Of a stretch of DNA of 64,000 nt, positions 24,835 through 34,963 are shown piece after piece. The position numbers and the translations under genes are program-made. The DNA lies in assembly GCF_007858185.1 (NCBI RefSeq), contig NZ_VFES01000001.1, positions 124,001 to 188,000 of the forward strand, read 5' to 3'. Numbering within the stretch: the first letter of the stretch is position 1; each line of letters starts with the position of its first letter. Source of the stretch: Pseudomonas grimontii. GTDB taxonomy: Bacteria; Pseudomonadota; Gammaproteobacteria; Pseudomonadales; Pseudomonadaceae. The notes under the pieces were generated by a model. The model worked only from the letters and a program-made list of their open reading frames with translations. It did no database searches and was not told where the DNA came from.

Positions 24835-25165
24835 AGGCGGACTCCTTTTTTCTTTTGTCGGCGAACACATTTCCGAGCGGCAATGCCATTCCTGGCTGTC
24901 GGCGAATGTAGTCGCGAAAAGCAGCTCGCCAATACCGGCAACGCGGTATCAAATCGAGCCATGAGCGCAGCCTCGTCAGGCTAACTTGCTGATTTTTCAG
25001 CCCCTGTTACGAGTGCGGTAGCAGGGGAGTGGACGTCTCTACCTTTTAAAAGGTTCCATACTTGGCAGCATTTAGCCACCCCCAATAGGCTGAACGGTGG
25101 TCCGGCCTCCTGGGTTTGCGCTATACTCGCCGCCCTTTTTTGACTCACCTGCCAGGCGATTTCCC
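24835..25165. promoter_or_regulatory. Divergent promoter region of the Opu operon and prfC
   Basis: This 331-base gap contains the start regions of two divergent units. A good -10 (TATACT, 25122-25127) lies 39 bases before prfC, although no strong -35 is seen. AAGGAG before the transporter GTG is clear. I found no operator, riboswitch or small gene in the rest. Confidence 0.4.
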
Positions 25166-26749
<1,584 letters not shown>

Positions 26750-26768
26750 GGTCCGAGCGCCGCAAAAC

Positions 26769-26865
26769 AAAATGTGGGAGGGGGCTTGCCCCCAATAGCA
26801 GTGTGTCAGCCAGTACCTTGGGGGCTGACACTACGCTATCGGGGGCAAGCCCCCTCCCACATTTT
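26769..26865. repeat. Inverted pair of GGGAGGGGGCTTGC repeats (REPIN-like)
   Basis: AAAATGTGGGAGGGGGCTTGC and its complement lie at the two ends of a 97-base element, with a second pairing layer (GTGTCAG/CTGACAC) inside. It begins 19 bases after the prfC stop and may serve as its terminator. Confidence 0.8.
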
Positions 26866-26944
26866 TGGTCTCCACCAGGCATGGGATTGGCGAGAATCCG
26901 GCATCGGGTCTAGCGTTTACCCACCAACTGCAAAGGAGACCACC

Positions 26945-27190
26945 GTGCGAAATGCTCAACGCGCCATTCCCCTGGTGTTGCTGGCTGCCCTGGGGCTTAC
27001 GGCCCTTCCGGCCCTGGCGGGCGCAGGAGCGCCGCAGTGGAAAGACACCGGCCCGGTCACCAAGAAAAAGCAGAACGAGGTCAACTCCGGCAGCTGGCAA
27101 CCCCAGGCCCAGCCCGCGCCCAAGGAAGATGCAGAAAACCCCTACAACGAAGGGGAAGACAGCGAAACCTATGACGATGGGGATACCTGA
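26945..27190 (+). CDS. Small exported protein of unknown function (81 residues)
   Basis: Starts at a GTG with AAAGGAGA nicely spaced upstream. A Sec signal (MRNAQRAIPLVLLAALGL, cleavage around ALAGA) leaves a mature part of about 55 residues with no Cys. It is Gln-, Pro- and Lys-rich at first and ends in an acidic tail (EDAENPYNEGEDSETYDDGDT minus a few). No family is recognised. It lies about 100 bases before another small exported acidic protein, and the two may be related in function. Confidence 0.7.
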   Translation: MRNAQRAIPLVLLAALGLTALPALAGAGAPQWKDTGPVTKKKQNEVNSGSWQPQAQPAPKEDAENPYNEGEDSETYDDGDT

Positions 27191-27288
27191 CAGCTGGCGC
27201 AAACCCTGTATCCCAACTAGCTTCAAAGGCTGGCGATGGTAAATCGCTGTCGTGCGGGACTCACCTACTGACGGGACGGAAATCGACC

Positions 27289-27555
27289 ATGAGTATTTTT
27301 CAGCGAGTAGTGCTGTTGATAAAAGTGCTGGTGCTGATGTCGTTGGGCATGTCGGCGGCCTGGGCGCATAACCCGGTGCAGAGCCAGGCGGGCTTGTCGG
27401 CGGTGCAGAGCGAGCAGGGCAAGCCCCTGCAATTGGCCAAGTCCGAGGCCGAGCCGGGTGATCAGGACCAGGGCGGCAGTAAGGACGACGATGACACCAC
27501 CAACGACCCGGACAGCGACGACCCGGACGACGATGATGGTGACAGCCAGACGTAG
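27289..27555 (+). CDS. Small exported protein with a poly-Asp tail (88 residues)
   Basis: An 88-residue protein with a clear signal peptide (MSIFQRVVLLIKVLVLMSLG, cleavage near AWA-H). The mature part ends in a strongly acidic run of Asp with Gly, Ser and Thr (KDDDDTTNDPDSDDPDDDDG). Such tails can bind calcium or other cations. No recognised domain and no Cys. It is on the same strand as the 81-residue exported protein. Confidence 0.7.
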   Translation: MSIFQRVVLLIKVLVLMSLGMSAAWAHNPVQSQAGLSAVQSEQGKPLQLAKSEAEPGDQDQGGSKDDDDTTNDPDSDDPDDDDGDSQT

Positions 27556-27571
27556 GTTCCAGCCAAAAGAA

Positions 27572-27614
27572 AGCCCCTCCCGCCAGGCTGATGCGCAACC
27601 TGACGGGAAGGGCT
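27572..27614 (+). terminator. Hairpin after the poly-Asp protein gene
   Basis: AGCCCCTCCCGCCAGG pairs with CCTGACGGGAAGGGCT around a short loop, 15 bases past the stop codon. A T-tract is missing, so the terminator call is tentative. Confidence 0.5.
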
Positions 27615-27660
27615 GTAGAACGCTGTATCACTTCTCACATATTTCTAATCTGACCTCCAG

Positions 27661-27747
27661 TAGCCGCTGCCGAGCCTTGGCGAGGCTGCGTTTTCGGTCT
27701 GTCTGACACACCGCTGACGCAGCCTCGCCAAGGCTCGGCAGCGGCTA
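27661..27747. repeat. Perfect 30-base inverted repeat, second REP family
   Basis: TAGCCGCTGCCGAGCCTTGG plus ten bases (27661-27690) is repeated as an exact complement at 27718-27747 around a 27-base spacer. It lies between the convergent small exported protein gene and dppF. The sequence is unrelated to the GGGAGGGGGC repeats, so a second family of mobile palindromes is present. It could terminate dppF transcription. Confidence 0.8.
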
Positions 27748-27759
27748 CGGGCCAGGGTT

Positions 27760-28731
27760 TCAGGCCACGAATTGCTCCGCGTAGTGGCAAGCCACCTGGC
27801 GATTATCCAACGCCCGCAACTGCGGCTCCTCGCTGCTGCAACGCGCTGTCGCATAAGGGCAGCGCTTGTGGAAAGCGCATCCCGGCGGCGGGTTCAGTGG
27901 GTTAGGCAACTCGCCAACGATTTTGATCTTCGGTTTGTTCGGATCCGGATGAATGGTCGGGGTGGCCGACAGCAGCGCCTGGGTGTACGGGTGCAAGGGG
28001 CGGGCGTAGATGTCTTCCTTGGGGCCCACTTCCACCGGACGGCCGAGGTACATCACCATCACGTCATCGGCGACGTGCTGCACCACCGCCAGGTTATGGG
28101 AGATGAACACGTAGGCGGTGTTGAATTCCTGCTGCAAATCCATGAACAGGTTGAGCACCTGGGCCTGGATCGATACGTCGAGTGCCGAGGTTGGCTCATC
28201 CGCCACCAGCACTTTCGGTTGCAGCATCATCGCGCGGGCCAGGGCGATCCGTTGGCGCTGACCACCGGAGAACATGTGCGGGTAGCGCTGGTAATGCTCA
28301 GGGCGCAGGCCCACTTGCTTCATCATCGCCTGCACTTTCTCGCGGCGTTCGGCGGCGGACAGGTTGGTGTTGATCAGCAATGGTTCGCCCAGTTGATCAC
28401 CGACCTTCTGGCGTGGGTTCAACGAGGCGTAGGGGCTCTGGAACACCATCTGCACGTCTTTGCGCAATTGCTTGCGCTGGGCCTTGTCGGCACCGGCGAC
28501 TTCCTGGCCGGCGATTTTCAGGGAACCGGACGACGGCTCTTCAATCAGCGTCAGTGCTCGGGCCAGGGTGGATTTTCCGCAACCCGACTCGCCCACAACG
28601 GCAAGGGTCTTGCCGGCTTCCAGTTCAAATGACACACCATTAAGCGCGCGTACCAGTGCATGGCCCTTGAACAGGCCACGGGACACTTCGTAGTGACGGG
28701 TCAGGTCGCGGGCGGTAAGAACGACGGCCAT
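27760..28731 (-). CDS. dppF: Dipeptide ABC transporter ATPase DppF
   Basis: A 323-residue ATPase of the oligopeptide/dipeptide importer family. Walker A (GESGCGKST), signature (FSGGQRQRIALA), Walker B (VLVADEPTSALD) and the C-terminal zinc- or iron-sulfur-type Cys motif of this subfamily (PPGCAFHKRCPYATARC) are present. It forms a heterodimer with DppD. Its ATG overlaps the dppD stop by one base (TAATG), so expression is coupled. It is the last gene of the dpp operon. Confidence 0.95.
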   Translation of the reverse strand: MAVVLTARDLTRHYEVSRGLFKGHALVRALNGVSFELEAGKTLAVVGESGCGKSTLARALTLIEEPSSGSLKIAGQEVAGADKAQRKQLRKDVQMVFQSPYASLNPRQKVGDQLGEPLLINTNLSAAERREKVQAMMKQVGLRPEHYQRYPHMFSGGQRQRIALARAMMLQPKVLVADEPTSALDVSIQAQVLNLFMDLQQEFNTAYVFISHNLAVVQHVADDVMVMYLGRPVEVGPKEDIYARPLHPYTQALLSATPTIHPDPNKPKIKIVGELPNPLNPPPGCAFHKRCPYATARCSSEEPQLRALDNRQVACHYAEQFVA

Positions 28732-29699
28732 TACGCCACCTCCTGGTTCAAGGGGTAGAAGCAGCGCGCGAGGCTGTTGGATTTAGGGTCAAGACCTGGG
28801 CGGGTCTGGCGGCAGCTTTCCTGCACGTACGGGCAGCGTGGCGACAGCAGGCAACCCTGCGGGCGGTCATAGCGGCCGGGTACGATACCCGGCAGCGTGG
28901 CCAGGCGCGTGGCGCCGAGGCTGTGCTCGGGGATCGCCTTGAGCAGCGCTTCACTGTATGGATGCGCCGGGATGTCGAACAGTTGCGGCACCTGGCCGAC
29001 CTCCACCGCTTGGCCGGCGTACATCACGCACACGCGCTGGGCGGTTTCCGCCACGACCGCGAGGTCGTGGGTGATCAACACCAGGCCCATGTTCTGCTCT
29101 TTTTGCAGGGCCAGCAGCAGGTCCATGATCTGCGCCTGGATGGTCACGTCCAATGCCGTGGTCGGCTCATCCGCGATCAGCAACTTCGGCTCGCCGGCAA
29201 TCGCCATGGCGATGGCCACACGCTGGCTCATACCGCCGGAGAGTTGGTGCGGGTAGGCGTCCATACGGCTGGCGGCGCCTGGGATCTCGACTTTTTCCAA
29301 CAGTTCGATGGCGCGTTTGCGCGCTTGCTTGCCGGACATCTTCAGGTGCAGGCGCAGCACTTCTTCAATCTGGAAACCCACGGTGTAGCTGGGGTTCAAG
29401 GCGGTCATCGGGTCCTGGAATACCATCGCCAGGTCTTTGCCAACGATCTGGCGACGCTGGCGGTTGCTCAGCTTGAGCATGTCCTTGCCGTCGAAGTTCA
29501 GGGCGTCGGCGGTGACGATGCCGGGGTGCTCGATCAGGCCCATCAGCGCCATCATGGTCACGGATTTACCCGAGCCCGACTCGCCAACGATGGCCAGGAC
29601 TTCGCCTTTGTCGACGCAAATGTCGAGGCCATCGACCACCGGCACGGCGGTCTTGTCGCCGAAGCGGACGTTGAGATTCTTGATTTCTAACAGTGACAT
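28731..29699 (-). CDS. dppD: Dipeptide ABC transporter ATPase DppD
   Basis: A 322-residue partner ATPase of DppF. Visible motifs: Walker A (GESGSGKSV), signature ([14 protein letters not shown]), Walker B ([12 protein letters not shown]) and the C-terminal Cys cluster ([17 protein letters not shown]). The start at 29699 ([14 protein letters not shown]) has GGAG upstream; the longer frame to 29759 would run into dppC. It follows dppC by 10 bases. Confidence 0.95.
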   Translation of the reverse strand: MSLLEIKNLNVRFGDKTAVPVVDGLDICVDKGEVLAIVGESGSGKSVTMMALMGLIEHPGIVTADALNFDGKDMLKLSNRQRRQIVGKDLAMVFQDPMTALNPSYTVGFQIEEVLRLHLKMSGKQARKRAIELLEKVEIPGAASRMDAYPHQLSGGMSQRVAIAMAIAGEPKLLIADEPTTALDVTIQAQIMDLLLALQKEQNMGLVLITHDLAVVAETAQRVCVMYAGQAVEVGQVPQLFDIPAHPYSEALLKAIPEHSLGATRLATLPGIVPGRYDRPQGCLLSPRCPYVQESCRQTRPGLDPKSNSLARCFYPLNQEVA

Positions 29700-29709
29700 G
29701 GGAATCTCC

Positions 29710-30627
29710 TCAGGCGGCGTTCTTGAGTTTCGGGTCCAGCGCATCGCGCAGGCCGTCACCCATCAAGTTGATTGCCAGCACGCTGAGCAAAATGGTCAGG
29801 CCAGGCAGGCTCACCACCCACCAGGCGCGTTCGATGTAGTCACGGGCCGAAGCCAGCATGGTGCCCCACTCCGGGGTTGGCGGTTGTACGCCAAGGCCAA
29901 GGAAGCCCAGGGCCGCGGCATCGAGGATCGCCGAAGAGAAACTCAGGGTCGCCTGCACGATCAGCGGCGCCATGCAGTTAGGCAGCACGGTGATGAACAT
30001 CAGGCGTGGCAGGCCGGCGCCGGCGAGGCGGGCGGCAGTCACGTAGTCGCGGTTCAGTTCGCCCATCACCGCAGCGCGGGTCAGGCGCACGTAGGACGGC
30101 AGCGAGACGATGGCGATGGCAATCACGGTGTTGATCAGGCCAGGGCCGAGGATCGCGACAATGGCAACCGCCAGCAGCAACGAGGGCAGGGCCAGCATGA
30201 TGTCCATCAGGCGCATGATGGTCGGCCCGAGCAGGCGCGGGAAGAACCCGGCGAACAGGCCCAGCAGGATGCCCGGGATCAGTGACATCACCACCGACGA
30301 CAAACCGATCAGCAGGGACAGGCGCGAGCCCTGGATCAGGCGCGACAGCAGGTCGCGGCCCAGCTCATCGGTGCCGAGCAGGAACTGGATCTGCCCGCCT
30401 TCCAGCCACGACGGCGGGGTGAGCAGGAAGTCGCGGTATTGCTCGCTGGGGTTATGCGGCGCTACCCAGGGGGCGAAGATCGCGCAGAACACGATCAGCA
30501 ACATGAACAGCAGGCCGGCAACCGCGCCTTTGTTCTTGGAGAAGGCTTGCCAGAATTCTTTGTACGGCGACGGGTACAGCAGGCTTTGATCGACTGCTGA
30601 CACTTGAGTAGGTGTGGTCATGGTCAT
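29710..30627 (-). CDS. dppC: Dipeptide ABC transporter permease DppC
   Basis: A 305-residue permease with an N-terminal OppC_N segment ([15 protein letters not shown] first helix after residue 35) and a C-terminal binding-protein-dependent domain. The EAA-type loop is [22 protein letters not shown]. Either ATG at 30627 or 30621 may be used; the second is better spaced from GAG. It lies four bases after dppB. Confidence 0.93.
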   Translation of the reverse strand: MTMTTPTQVSAVDQSLLYPSPYKEFWQAFSKNKGAVAGLLFMLLIVFCAIFAPWVAPHNPSEQYRDFLLTPPSWLEGGQIQFLLGTDELGRDLLSRLIQGSRLSLLIGLSSVVMSLIPGILLGLFAGFFPRLLGPTIMRLMDIMLALPSLLLAVAIVAILGPGLINTVIAIAIVSLPSYVRLTRAAVMGELNRDYVTAARLAGAGLPRLMFITVLPNCMAPLIVQATLSFSSAILDAAALGFLGLGVQPPTPEWGTMLASARDYIERAWWVVSLPGLTILLSVLAINLMGDGLRDALDPKLKNAA

Positions 30628-30631
30628 GATC

Positions 30632-31642
30632 TCAGCGCTGGTGACGGATGCGTGGGTTGGCGAAGCCGTAGAGGATGTCCACCACGAAGTTCACCAGGAT
30701 CACCAGACAGGCGATCAGCAGGATGCCGTTTTGCACCACCGGGTAGTCCCGCGCGCCAATGGCTTCGATCAGCCATTTGCCGATGCCGGGCCACGAGAAG
30801 ATGGTTTCGGTCAGGACCGCACCGGCCAGCAGGGTGCCGACTTGCAGGCCGACCACGGTGAGGACCGGGATCAACGCGTTACGCAGGCCGTGCACGAACA
30901 CCACGCGCGCTGGCGACAGGCCTTTGGCCTTGGCGGTACGGATGTAGTCTTCACGCAGCACTTCGAGCATGGATGAGCGGGTCATCCGTGCGATCACCGC
31001 CAACGGGATGGTGCCGAGCACGATGGCCGGCAGGATCAGGTGGTGCAGCGCATCCCAGAACGCGTCCGGCTCGTCAGCCAGCAGGGTGTCGATCAGCATG
31101 AAGCCGGTGCGCGGCTCGATGTCGTAGAGCAGGTCGATACGCCCGGAAACCGGGGTCCATCCCAGGCTCACGGAGAAGAACATGATCAGGATCAGGCCCC
31201 ACCAGAAGATCGGCATCGAATATCCCGCCAGGGAGATGCCCATCACCCCATGGTCGAACAGGGATCCTCGCTTGAGTGCCGCGATCACCCCGGCCAACAG
31301 GCCCAGGATGCCGGCGAACAACAGGGCGGCCATGGACAGTTCCAGGGTCGCCGGGAAGAGGGCGGTGAACTCGGTCCACACGCTGGTACGGGTACGCAGC
31401 GATTCGCCAAGGTCGCCTTGGGCGAGCTTGCCGACGTAGTCCAGGTATTGCGCATACAACGGCTTGTTAAGGCCAAGGCGTTCCATTGCCTGTGCGTGCA
31501 TCTCGGGGTCGACGCGCCGCTCGCCCATCATGACTTCGACGGGGTCGCCAGGGATCATGCGAATCAACGCAAACGTGAGCAACGTGATGCCGAAAAACGT
31601 GGGGATCAATAACCCCAGTCGGCGGGCAATAAAACTAAACAT
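30632..31642 (-). CDS. dppB: Dipeptide ABC transporter permease DppB
   Basis: A 336-residue permease. The first helix (RRLGLLIPTFFGITLLTFAL) and the following RMIPGDPVEVMMG are hallmarks of the DppB/OppB family, as is the EAA loop YIRTAKAKGLSPARVVFVHGLR. The ATG at 31642 gives MFSFIARRLGLL, the standard start. It is the first permease of dppBCDF and follows the adjacent binding-protein gene by 76 bases that include a hairpin. Confidence 0.94.
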   Translation of the reverse strand: MFSFIARRLGLLIPTFFGITLLTFALIRMIPGDPVEVMMGERRVDPEMHAQAMERLGLNKPLYAQYLDYVGKLAQGDLGESLRTRTSVWTEFTALFPATLELSMAALLFAGILGLLAGVIAALKRGSLFDHGVMGISLAGYSMPIFWWGLILIMFFSVSLGWTPVSGRIDLLYDIEPRTGFMLIDTLLADEPDAFWDALHHLILPAIVLGTIPLAVIARMTRSSMLEVLREDYIRTAKAKGLSPARVVFVHGLRNALIPVLTVVGLQVGTLLAGAVLTETIFSWPGIGKWLIEAIGARDYPVVQNGILLIACLVILVNFVVDILYGFANPRIRHQR

Positions 31643-31677
31643 CTTGTGGTGTACCTCAATCAGCCGGTTAGGCAGGT

Positions 31678-31705
31678 TCGGCACCGTCCTGGTGGGCGGT
31701 GCCGA
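31678..31705 (-). terminator. Hairpin between a dppA gene and dppB
   Basis: TCGGCACCG and CGGTGCCGA pair around a ten-base loop in the 76-base gap. There is no T-tract, so it more likely stabilises the upstream mRNA or lowers read-through into the permease genes than ends transcription completely. Confidence 0.45.
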
Positions 31706-31718
31706 GCGTTTCTCTTAT

Positions 31719-33314
31719 TTACTTCACCTGGGTAGTGGCGAAGTTATTGTTCGTCAGAGGACTTTGGGTATAACCCTCGACGTTCTTGCGCATGGCGGTG
31801 AACATTTTCGGGTAAGCCATGGGGATCCATGGTTGGTCCTTGTCGAAAACGTCCAGTGCTTGTTCATAGAGTGCGGCGCGTTCGGTGGGTTCAGCGATTG
31901 CGCGGGCCTTATCGATCAAGTCCTGAAACTCTTTGTTACACCAGCGCGCGTAGTTTTCGCCGTTTTTTGCTGCATCGCAACTCAGGTTCGGCGTGAGGAA
32001 GTTGTCCGGGTCGCCGTTATCACCGGCCCAGCCGGCAGAAACCATGTCGTGCTCGCCGGCTTTGGCGCGCTTGAGCATCTCGCCCCATTCCATGACCTTG
32101 ATGTTCACTTTCAGGCCGATTTTCGCCAGATCCGCCTGCATGCGCTGGGCGCCGAGCATCGGGTTAGGGTTGGTCGGGCCGCCGCCGTTACGGGTGAACA
32201 GGGTGAACTCGGTGCCTTCCGGTACGCCGGCTTCCTTGAGCAGGGCACGGGCCTTGTCCAGGTCGCGCTCAGGGTTTTTCAGCTTATCGTTGAAGCCCAG
32301 CAGCGTCGGTGGGTACGGACCGGTGGCATCAACGGCGTTGCCTTTGCCGTACAGGGATTCGTTGTAGCCTTTCTTGTCGAACGCGATATTGATCGCATGA
32401 CGCACCCGCGCGTCGCTCATGTACTTGTGGGTGGTGTTCAGGGCGGTGTAGGCGGTGGTCATCGCCGCCAGTTCGGCGACCTTCAGGTTCGGGTCTTTCT
32501 TGATGCTGGGCAGGTCATCGGGCTTGGGATACAGCGCGATCTGGCATTCGTTGGCCTTGAGCTTCTGCAGGCGCACGTTGTTGTCGACTGCAATGGCCAG
32601 GATCAACGGATCGGCCGGAGGCTTGCCACGGAAGTACTCCGGGTTGGCCTTGAAGCGCACCTGAGCATCCTTCTGGTAGCGCGTGAAAATGAACGGGCCG
32701 GTGCCGATCGGCTTGCTGTTGAGCTCTTCGGTCTTGCCGGCGGCGAGTAGCTTGTCGGCGTACTCGGCGGAATGGATGGCGGTGAACGGCATCGCGACAT
32801 CGGCCAGGAACGGCGCCTCAGGGCGGGTCAGGGTGAAGACCACGGTATGGTCATCGGTCTTCTCCACGCTCTTGAGCAGTTCCTTGAAGCCCATGCTTTC
32901 AAAGTACGGGTAGCCCACGTTGGACTTGTTGTGCCATGGGTGTTTTGGGTCCAGCTGGCGCTGGAAGCTCCAGAGCACGTCGTCGGCATTCATGTTGCGC
33001 GTGGGTTTGAAGTAGTCGGTGGTGTGGAACTTGACGTCGTCGCGCAGGTGAAATGTATAGGTCAGGCCGTCGTCACTGATTTCCCAGGAAGTGGCGAGCG
33101 CTGGCACGATCTCGGTGGTGCCGGGCTTGAAGTCCACCAGGCGGTTGAACATGGTTTCAGCGGCGGCATCGGCGGTGACGGCGGTGGTGTACAGGACCGG
33201 GTCAAAACCTTCCGGGCTGGCTTCGGTGCAGACCACCAGGGGTTTGGCCGATACGCCGATAGCGACGCTTAACAGCGCAGCGGCAACGGCAGCTTGTAGC
33301 GGGAGCATTTTCAT
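31719..33314 (-). CDS. dppA: Dipeptide-binding periplasmic protein (DppA family), adjacent to dppB
   Basis: A 531-residue family 5 solute receptor. The signal peptide is MKMLPLQAAVAAALLSVAIG (cleavage near VSA-K). The mature part begins with the family pattern LVVCTEASPEGFDPVLYTT and contains WSFQRQLDPKHP and GWAGDNGDPDNFLTPN, regions that line the peptide pocket in DppA. Position directly before dppBCDF corresponds to dppA4 of P. aeruginosa. It is one of four DppA-like receptors here; specificity differences cannot be read from sequence. Confidence 0.9.
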   Translation of the reverse strand: MKMLPLQAAVAAALLSVAIGVSAKPLVVCTEASPEGFDPVLYTTAVTADAAAETMFNRLVDFKPGTTEIVPALATSWEISDDGLTYTFHLRDDVKFHTTDYFKPTRNMNADDVLWSFQRQLDPKHPWHNKSNVGYPYFESMGFKELLKSVEKTDDHTVVFTLTRPEAPFLADVAMPFTAIHSAEYADKLLAAGKTEELNSKPIGTGPFIFTRYQKDAQVRFKANPEYFRGKPPADPLILAIAVDNNVRLQKLKANECQIALYPKPDDLPSIKKDPNLKVAELAAMTTAYTALNTTHKYMSDARVRHAINIAFDKKGYNESLYGKGNAVDATGPYPPTLLGFNDKLKNPERDLDKARALLKEAGVPEGTEFTLFTRNGGGPTNPNPMLGAQRMQADLAKIGLKVNIKVMEWGEMLKRAKAGEHDMVSAGWAGDNGDPDNFLTPNLSCDAAKNGENYARWCNKEFQDLIDKARAIAEPTERAALYEQALDVFDKDQPWIPMAYPKMFTAMRKNVEGYTQSPLTNNNFATTQVK

Positions 33315-33350
33315 TCAGAGCCCTCTGCAATCGATGGGACCAGACAAGCG

Positions 33351-33383
33351 TAGACGGCGGGCTCGTCCTGAGCCCGCCGTCTA
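33351..33383 (-). terminator. Perfect 14-base stem hairpin between opdP and a dppA gene
   Basis: TAGACGGCGGGCTC and GAGCCCGCCGTCTA pair around GTCCT, twelve bases past the opdP stop. No T-tract follows on either strand. It may act as a terminator or a barrier to 3'-exonucleases that sets the porin-to-receptor ratio. Confidence 0.6.
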
Positions 33384-33394
33384 CCTAGCGCTAA

Positions 33395-34792
33395 TTAAAG
33401 AATGTTGAACGGGATGGTGGTGACCAGGCGGAACTCTTTGATGTTGCCGTCAGCCTGTTGTGCGCTGGCGCGGTGAGTCACGTAGGTGCCACGGATGGTG
33501 GTGGCCTTGAGTGGGCCGCTCTGAATCGCGTAGGACGTGCCAACGCCGTATTCCTGGTGTTTCTCGCCGTCCATCAGGCGCAGGTCGCTGCGGCTCTCAC
33601 CGGCAGTACCGTAGGCGGTACCGTTGTAGTGAGTACCGTCGATGCCCCAGCCGCGCGCGGAGTAGACGTTGAACTTCAGGCCCGGCACGCCGTATTCGGC
33701 CATGTTGATGCCGTAGGCGATCTGGAAGGACTTCTCGTTCGGGCTGTTGAAGTCAGAAGTCAGGGAGTTGGCCAGGTAGATGCCGTTGGTTTCGTGCAGG
33801 TAGTCGAAGTACTCGTCACCGTTAACTTCCTGGTACGAGAAGGTCAGGCTGTGGGCCTGGTGGGTCAGCCCCAGGGACAACGAGTATGTGTCGTTGTCGA
33901 TGTTGCCCATCTTCTTGCTGCCGGTGTCGGTGGTTTTGTAGTAGTTCAGGCCGGTGGTCAGTGCCAGGGTCTGTGCATCACCCAATTCGTGGGTGGCACC
34001 GAAGTAGTACTGGTTCCAGAAGTCTTCGACGTTAGCCGCGAACACACTGGTTTTCAGGCTCTTGAACGGCTGGTAGTTGAAGCCCAGGGTCTTGACCTTG
34101 TCGGTTTCCTGGCCATTGCCGTACTCGGAACGGAATTTCGACAGGCTTTGTTCGGTACGCGGCGAAACGCGATCAAAGATGCCGCCCTGGAACGACAGGT
34201 TGCTGAACTCTTCGCTGTTGAAGCTCACACCTTCGAAGCTCGAAGGCAGGGCACGGTTGCCGATGGTGTCGACGATGCCGCTGCTGAAGTTCTGGCGACC
34301 GGCGGTCAAGGTGGTGTTGGACACGCGGAACTTGACGTTGGCCAGGCCCAGTTTGCTCCATTGGCCTACTGCATCACCGTCGGAGTCAGCCAGGGTACGG
34401 TTGGAGCCGCCCTTGATATCACGCTTGCTGCGGTCCAGGACCACCGCGTTGTAAGCCGCGACTTCGGTCGCCACACCTACGGTGCCTTGGGTGAAGCCCG
34501 AGGAGTAGTTGAGGATGGTGCCTTGTACCCAGTTTGTGCGGTTCGCGTCGGTGCGTGTCTGATTGTGTTTCTCATAGGAGAAACGCTGGCCACGGAATTT
34601 CTTCTCGGTGGAGTACCAGTTACGGGTAGTACCGCCCAGGCTTTGACCGTCGATAAAGCCCTTGGCCTCGCTTTGGGCGCTGGCGCCGGCGAGTGTGGTC
34701 GGAACGAAGTCCTGGCTGGCGGGTTCAGCGTAGGCGGTGGCCGTGATGCTGCTGATGGCCAGGGCCAGAAGCGCTTTGCTGCTCAGTTTCAT
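33395..34792 (-). CDS. opdP: OprD-family outer-membrane porin (OpdP type)
   Basis: A 465-residue outer-membrane beta-barrel of the OprD family. The signal is MKLSSKALLALAISSITATAYA; the mature N-terminus EPASQDFVPTTLAG and the SEAKGFIDGQSL element are typical. Alternating hydrophobic strands run to a C-terminal strand ending in FNIL. OpdP of P. aeruginosa takes up glycine-glutamate and other dipeptides, which fits a location between dppA genes. It lies 80 bases before the adjacent receptor gene, with a hairpin between. Confidence 0.9.
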   Translation of the reverse strand: MKLSSKALLALAISSITATAYAEPASQDFVPTTLAGASAQSEAKGFIDGQSLGGTTRNWYSTEKKFRGQRFSYEKHNQTRTDANRTNWVQGTILNYSSGFTQGTVGVATEVAAYNAVVLDRSKRDIKGGSNRTLADSDGDAVGQWSKLGLANVKFRVSNTTLTAGRQNFSSGIVDTIGNRALPSSFEGVSFNSEEFSNLSFQGGIFDRVSPRTEQSLSKFRSEYGNGQETDKVKTLGFNYQPFKSLKTSVFAANVEDFWNQYYFGATHELGDAQTLALTTGLNYYKTTDTGSKKMGNIDNDTYSLSLGLTHQAHSLTFSYQEVNGDEYFDYLHETNGIYLANSLTSDFNSPNEKSFQIAYGINMAEYGVPGLKFNVYSARGWGIDGTHYNGTAYGTAGESRSDLRLMDGEKHQEYGVGTSYAIQSGPLKATTIRGTYVTHRASAQQADGNIKEFRLVTTIPFNIL

Positions 34793-34963
34793 GGGTTGAA
34801 GCTCCTTTGGTTCTCTTTTTAATGCCGGTCTTTTTTGGTGATCCGGCTATTGGGTGTGTAACTCGATCAAGCTGGTGCAAACGTTTGCTGTAGGAAAAAT
34901 CCCGACAAAAGGCTGCACGTTTACGAGAGAGCCAACTTCGCTCTCTGCAATCCGGTTATTTTC

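Noticed and set aside
27480..27540. Poly-Asp codon run as a simple DNA repeat
   Set aside because: It is inside a gene with a good signal peptide and uses mixed GAC/GAT/GGC codons, so it is coding rather than slippage repeat.
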